DNA of 64,000 nt, taken from positions 38,408-102,407 of the forward strand of contig CAKQYA010000005.1 in assembly GCA_934293005.1 (NCBI GenBank), written 5' to 3'. This document shows positions 63,556 to 64,000 of the stretch, piece after piece. The notes under the pieces were generated by a model. The model searched no databases and was not told where the DNA came from. It saw nothing but the letters and a program-made list of their open reading frames with translations. The position numbers and the translations under genes are program-made. How positions within the stretch are numbered: the first letter of the stretch is position 1; each line of letters begins with the position of its first letter. This DNA comes from an uncultured Bacteroidaceae bacterium. Its GTDB lineage: Bacteria > Bacteroidota > Bacteroidia > Bacteroidales > Bacteroidaceae.

Positions 63556-63584
63556 AAAGCTGCTGGATTTTCAGCAGCTTTTTT
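63556..63584 (+). terminator. terminator of ssrA
   Basis: AGCTGCTG pairs with CAGCAGCT around a six-base loop and is followed by TTTTTG. Confidence 0.88.
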
Positions 63585-63773
63585 GTGTTATGTAAATAAA
63601 ATGCTCTTGTGCCTTCGATTGTTGATGTTTGTTTGCGAAATTTGTAGTGTTGTTAAGAGGGGCTTGATTTGATGCTGTGCGGCATGGAATGATGAAGATC
63701 TTCCATATTTATATTATGTACACGAGGTTTTTCTTGTTTTTTTGAGAGAAAATGAAAAATTGTTTATGAAAGA

Positions 63774-63805
63774 TTTGGTCAGTTCGGCCAAATGTCGTAA
63801 CTTTG
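63774..63805 (+). promoter_or_regulatory. promoter of tRNA-Gly
   Basis: TTTG at 63774-63777, 20-bp spacer, TAACTTTG at 63798-63805, then GCACTCGCAA as at the tRNA-Cys promoter. The rest of 63585-63927 shows no gene. Confidence 0.8.
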
Positions 63806-63927
63806 CACTCGCAATCGGGAAGGAACGAAGGTTGTTGCTAAAAAACCGATAGCTTACGGCCTTGGAGAAGGCTGTTGGATTACTTGAAATAATAGATTAA
63901 ATTTTGATTTACGCAAGATAGATAAAT

Positions 63928-64000
63928 GCGGAAATAGCTCAGTTGGTAGAGCACAACCTTGCCAAGGTTGGGGTCGCGAGTTCGAGTCTCGTTTTCCGCT
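63928..64000 (+). tRNA. tRNA-Gly (anticodon GCC)
   Basis: A 73-nt cloverleaf: acceptor GCGGAAA/TTTCCGC, D arm AGCTCAGTTGGTAGAGC, anticodon stem CAACC/GGTTG with loop TTGCCAA (anticodon GCC), T arm GAGTTCGAGTCTC, discriminator T at the last base of the window. More tRNA genes may follow outside. Confidence 0.95.

Overview
The window looks like a chromosomal segment of a Bacteroidales bacterium, most likely a Prevotella-type member of the Prevotellaceae. The evidence is direct: many promoters of the Bacteroidetes type (TTTG, 19-20 bp, TAnnTTTG), a tmRNA tag of the Bacteroidetes form (GENSYALAA), lineage-restricted genes (DUF4293, DUF4295, the bamD-rpoZ-DUF4293 string, a full Bat aerotolerance operon, the long PurF-like protein, GH97) and weak Shine-Dalgarno sequences. 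No phage, plasmid, CRISPR array or complete insertion sequence was seen.

Layout. 1-11.7 kb is a nucleotide block: the end of a PurF-like amidophosphoribosyltransferase, carA, carB, guaA, a YeiH-type membrane protein and pyrG, all on the plus strand. 12-15 kb holds a family 2 glycosyltransferase broken at a poly-G tract, then LemA and a TPM-domain partner. 15-21 kb has the uracil salvage operon uraA-upp (minus), an MFS transporter and a Na/Pi cotransporter. 21-29.5 kb is a small glycan-use locus: a secreted serine hydrolase divergent from GH43, GH97 and a 998-residue secreted protein with a duplicated module; there is no SusC/SusD pair. 29.8-41 kb is housekeeping: HAD phosphatase, MscS, lysS, gpsA, pgi, a flavodiiron protein, tRNA-Arg, rpmB-rpmG-DUF4295, ftsY and rimO. 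41-43 kb encodes HU and an unusual HU-membrane-LysM fusion. 43-52 kb is the eight-gene moxR/Bat operon. 52-64 kb holds a PAP2 phosphatase, tilS, tRNA-Cys, bamD-rpoZ-DUF4293, uvrB, panC-panD, pyk, tmRNA and, at the very edge, tRNA-Gly.

The most novel signals are in the intergenic DNA. Three copies of a compact element built from 22-bp GATACTT...AAGTAT units, with shared flanks, sit at gene 3' ends (7.7, 29.7 and 59.4 kb). A second family is a roughly 205-bp fold-back, MITE-like element with terminal inverted repeats; it has two full copies (9.8 and 14.9 kb) and several short or solo ends, and one copy overlaps the upp stop codon. A third is a pair of near-identical bidirectional terminators whose loop is conserved too. 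The poly-G glycosyltransferase is a candidate phase-variable gene. The HU-LysM protein may link DNA to the envelope.

All functional calls come from reading motifs and gene order by eye. No searches or folding programs were run, so family names are confident for conserved enzymes and tentative where stated.
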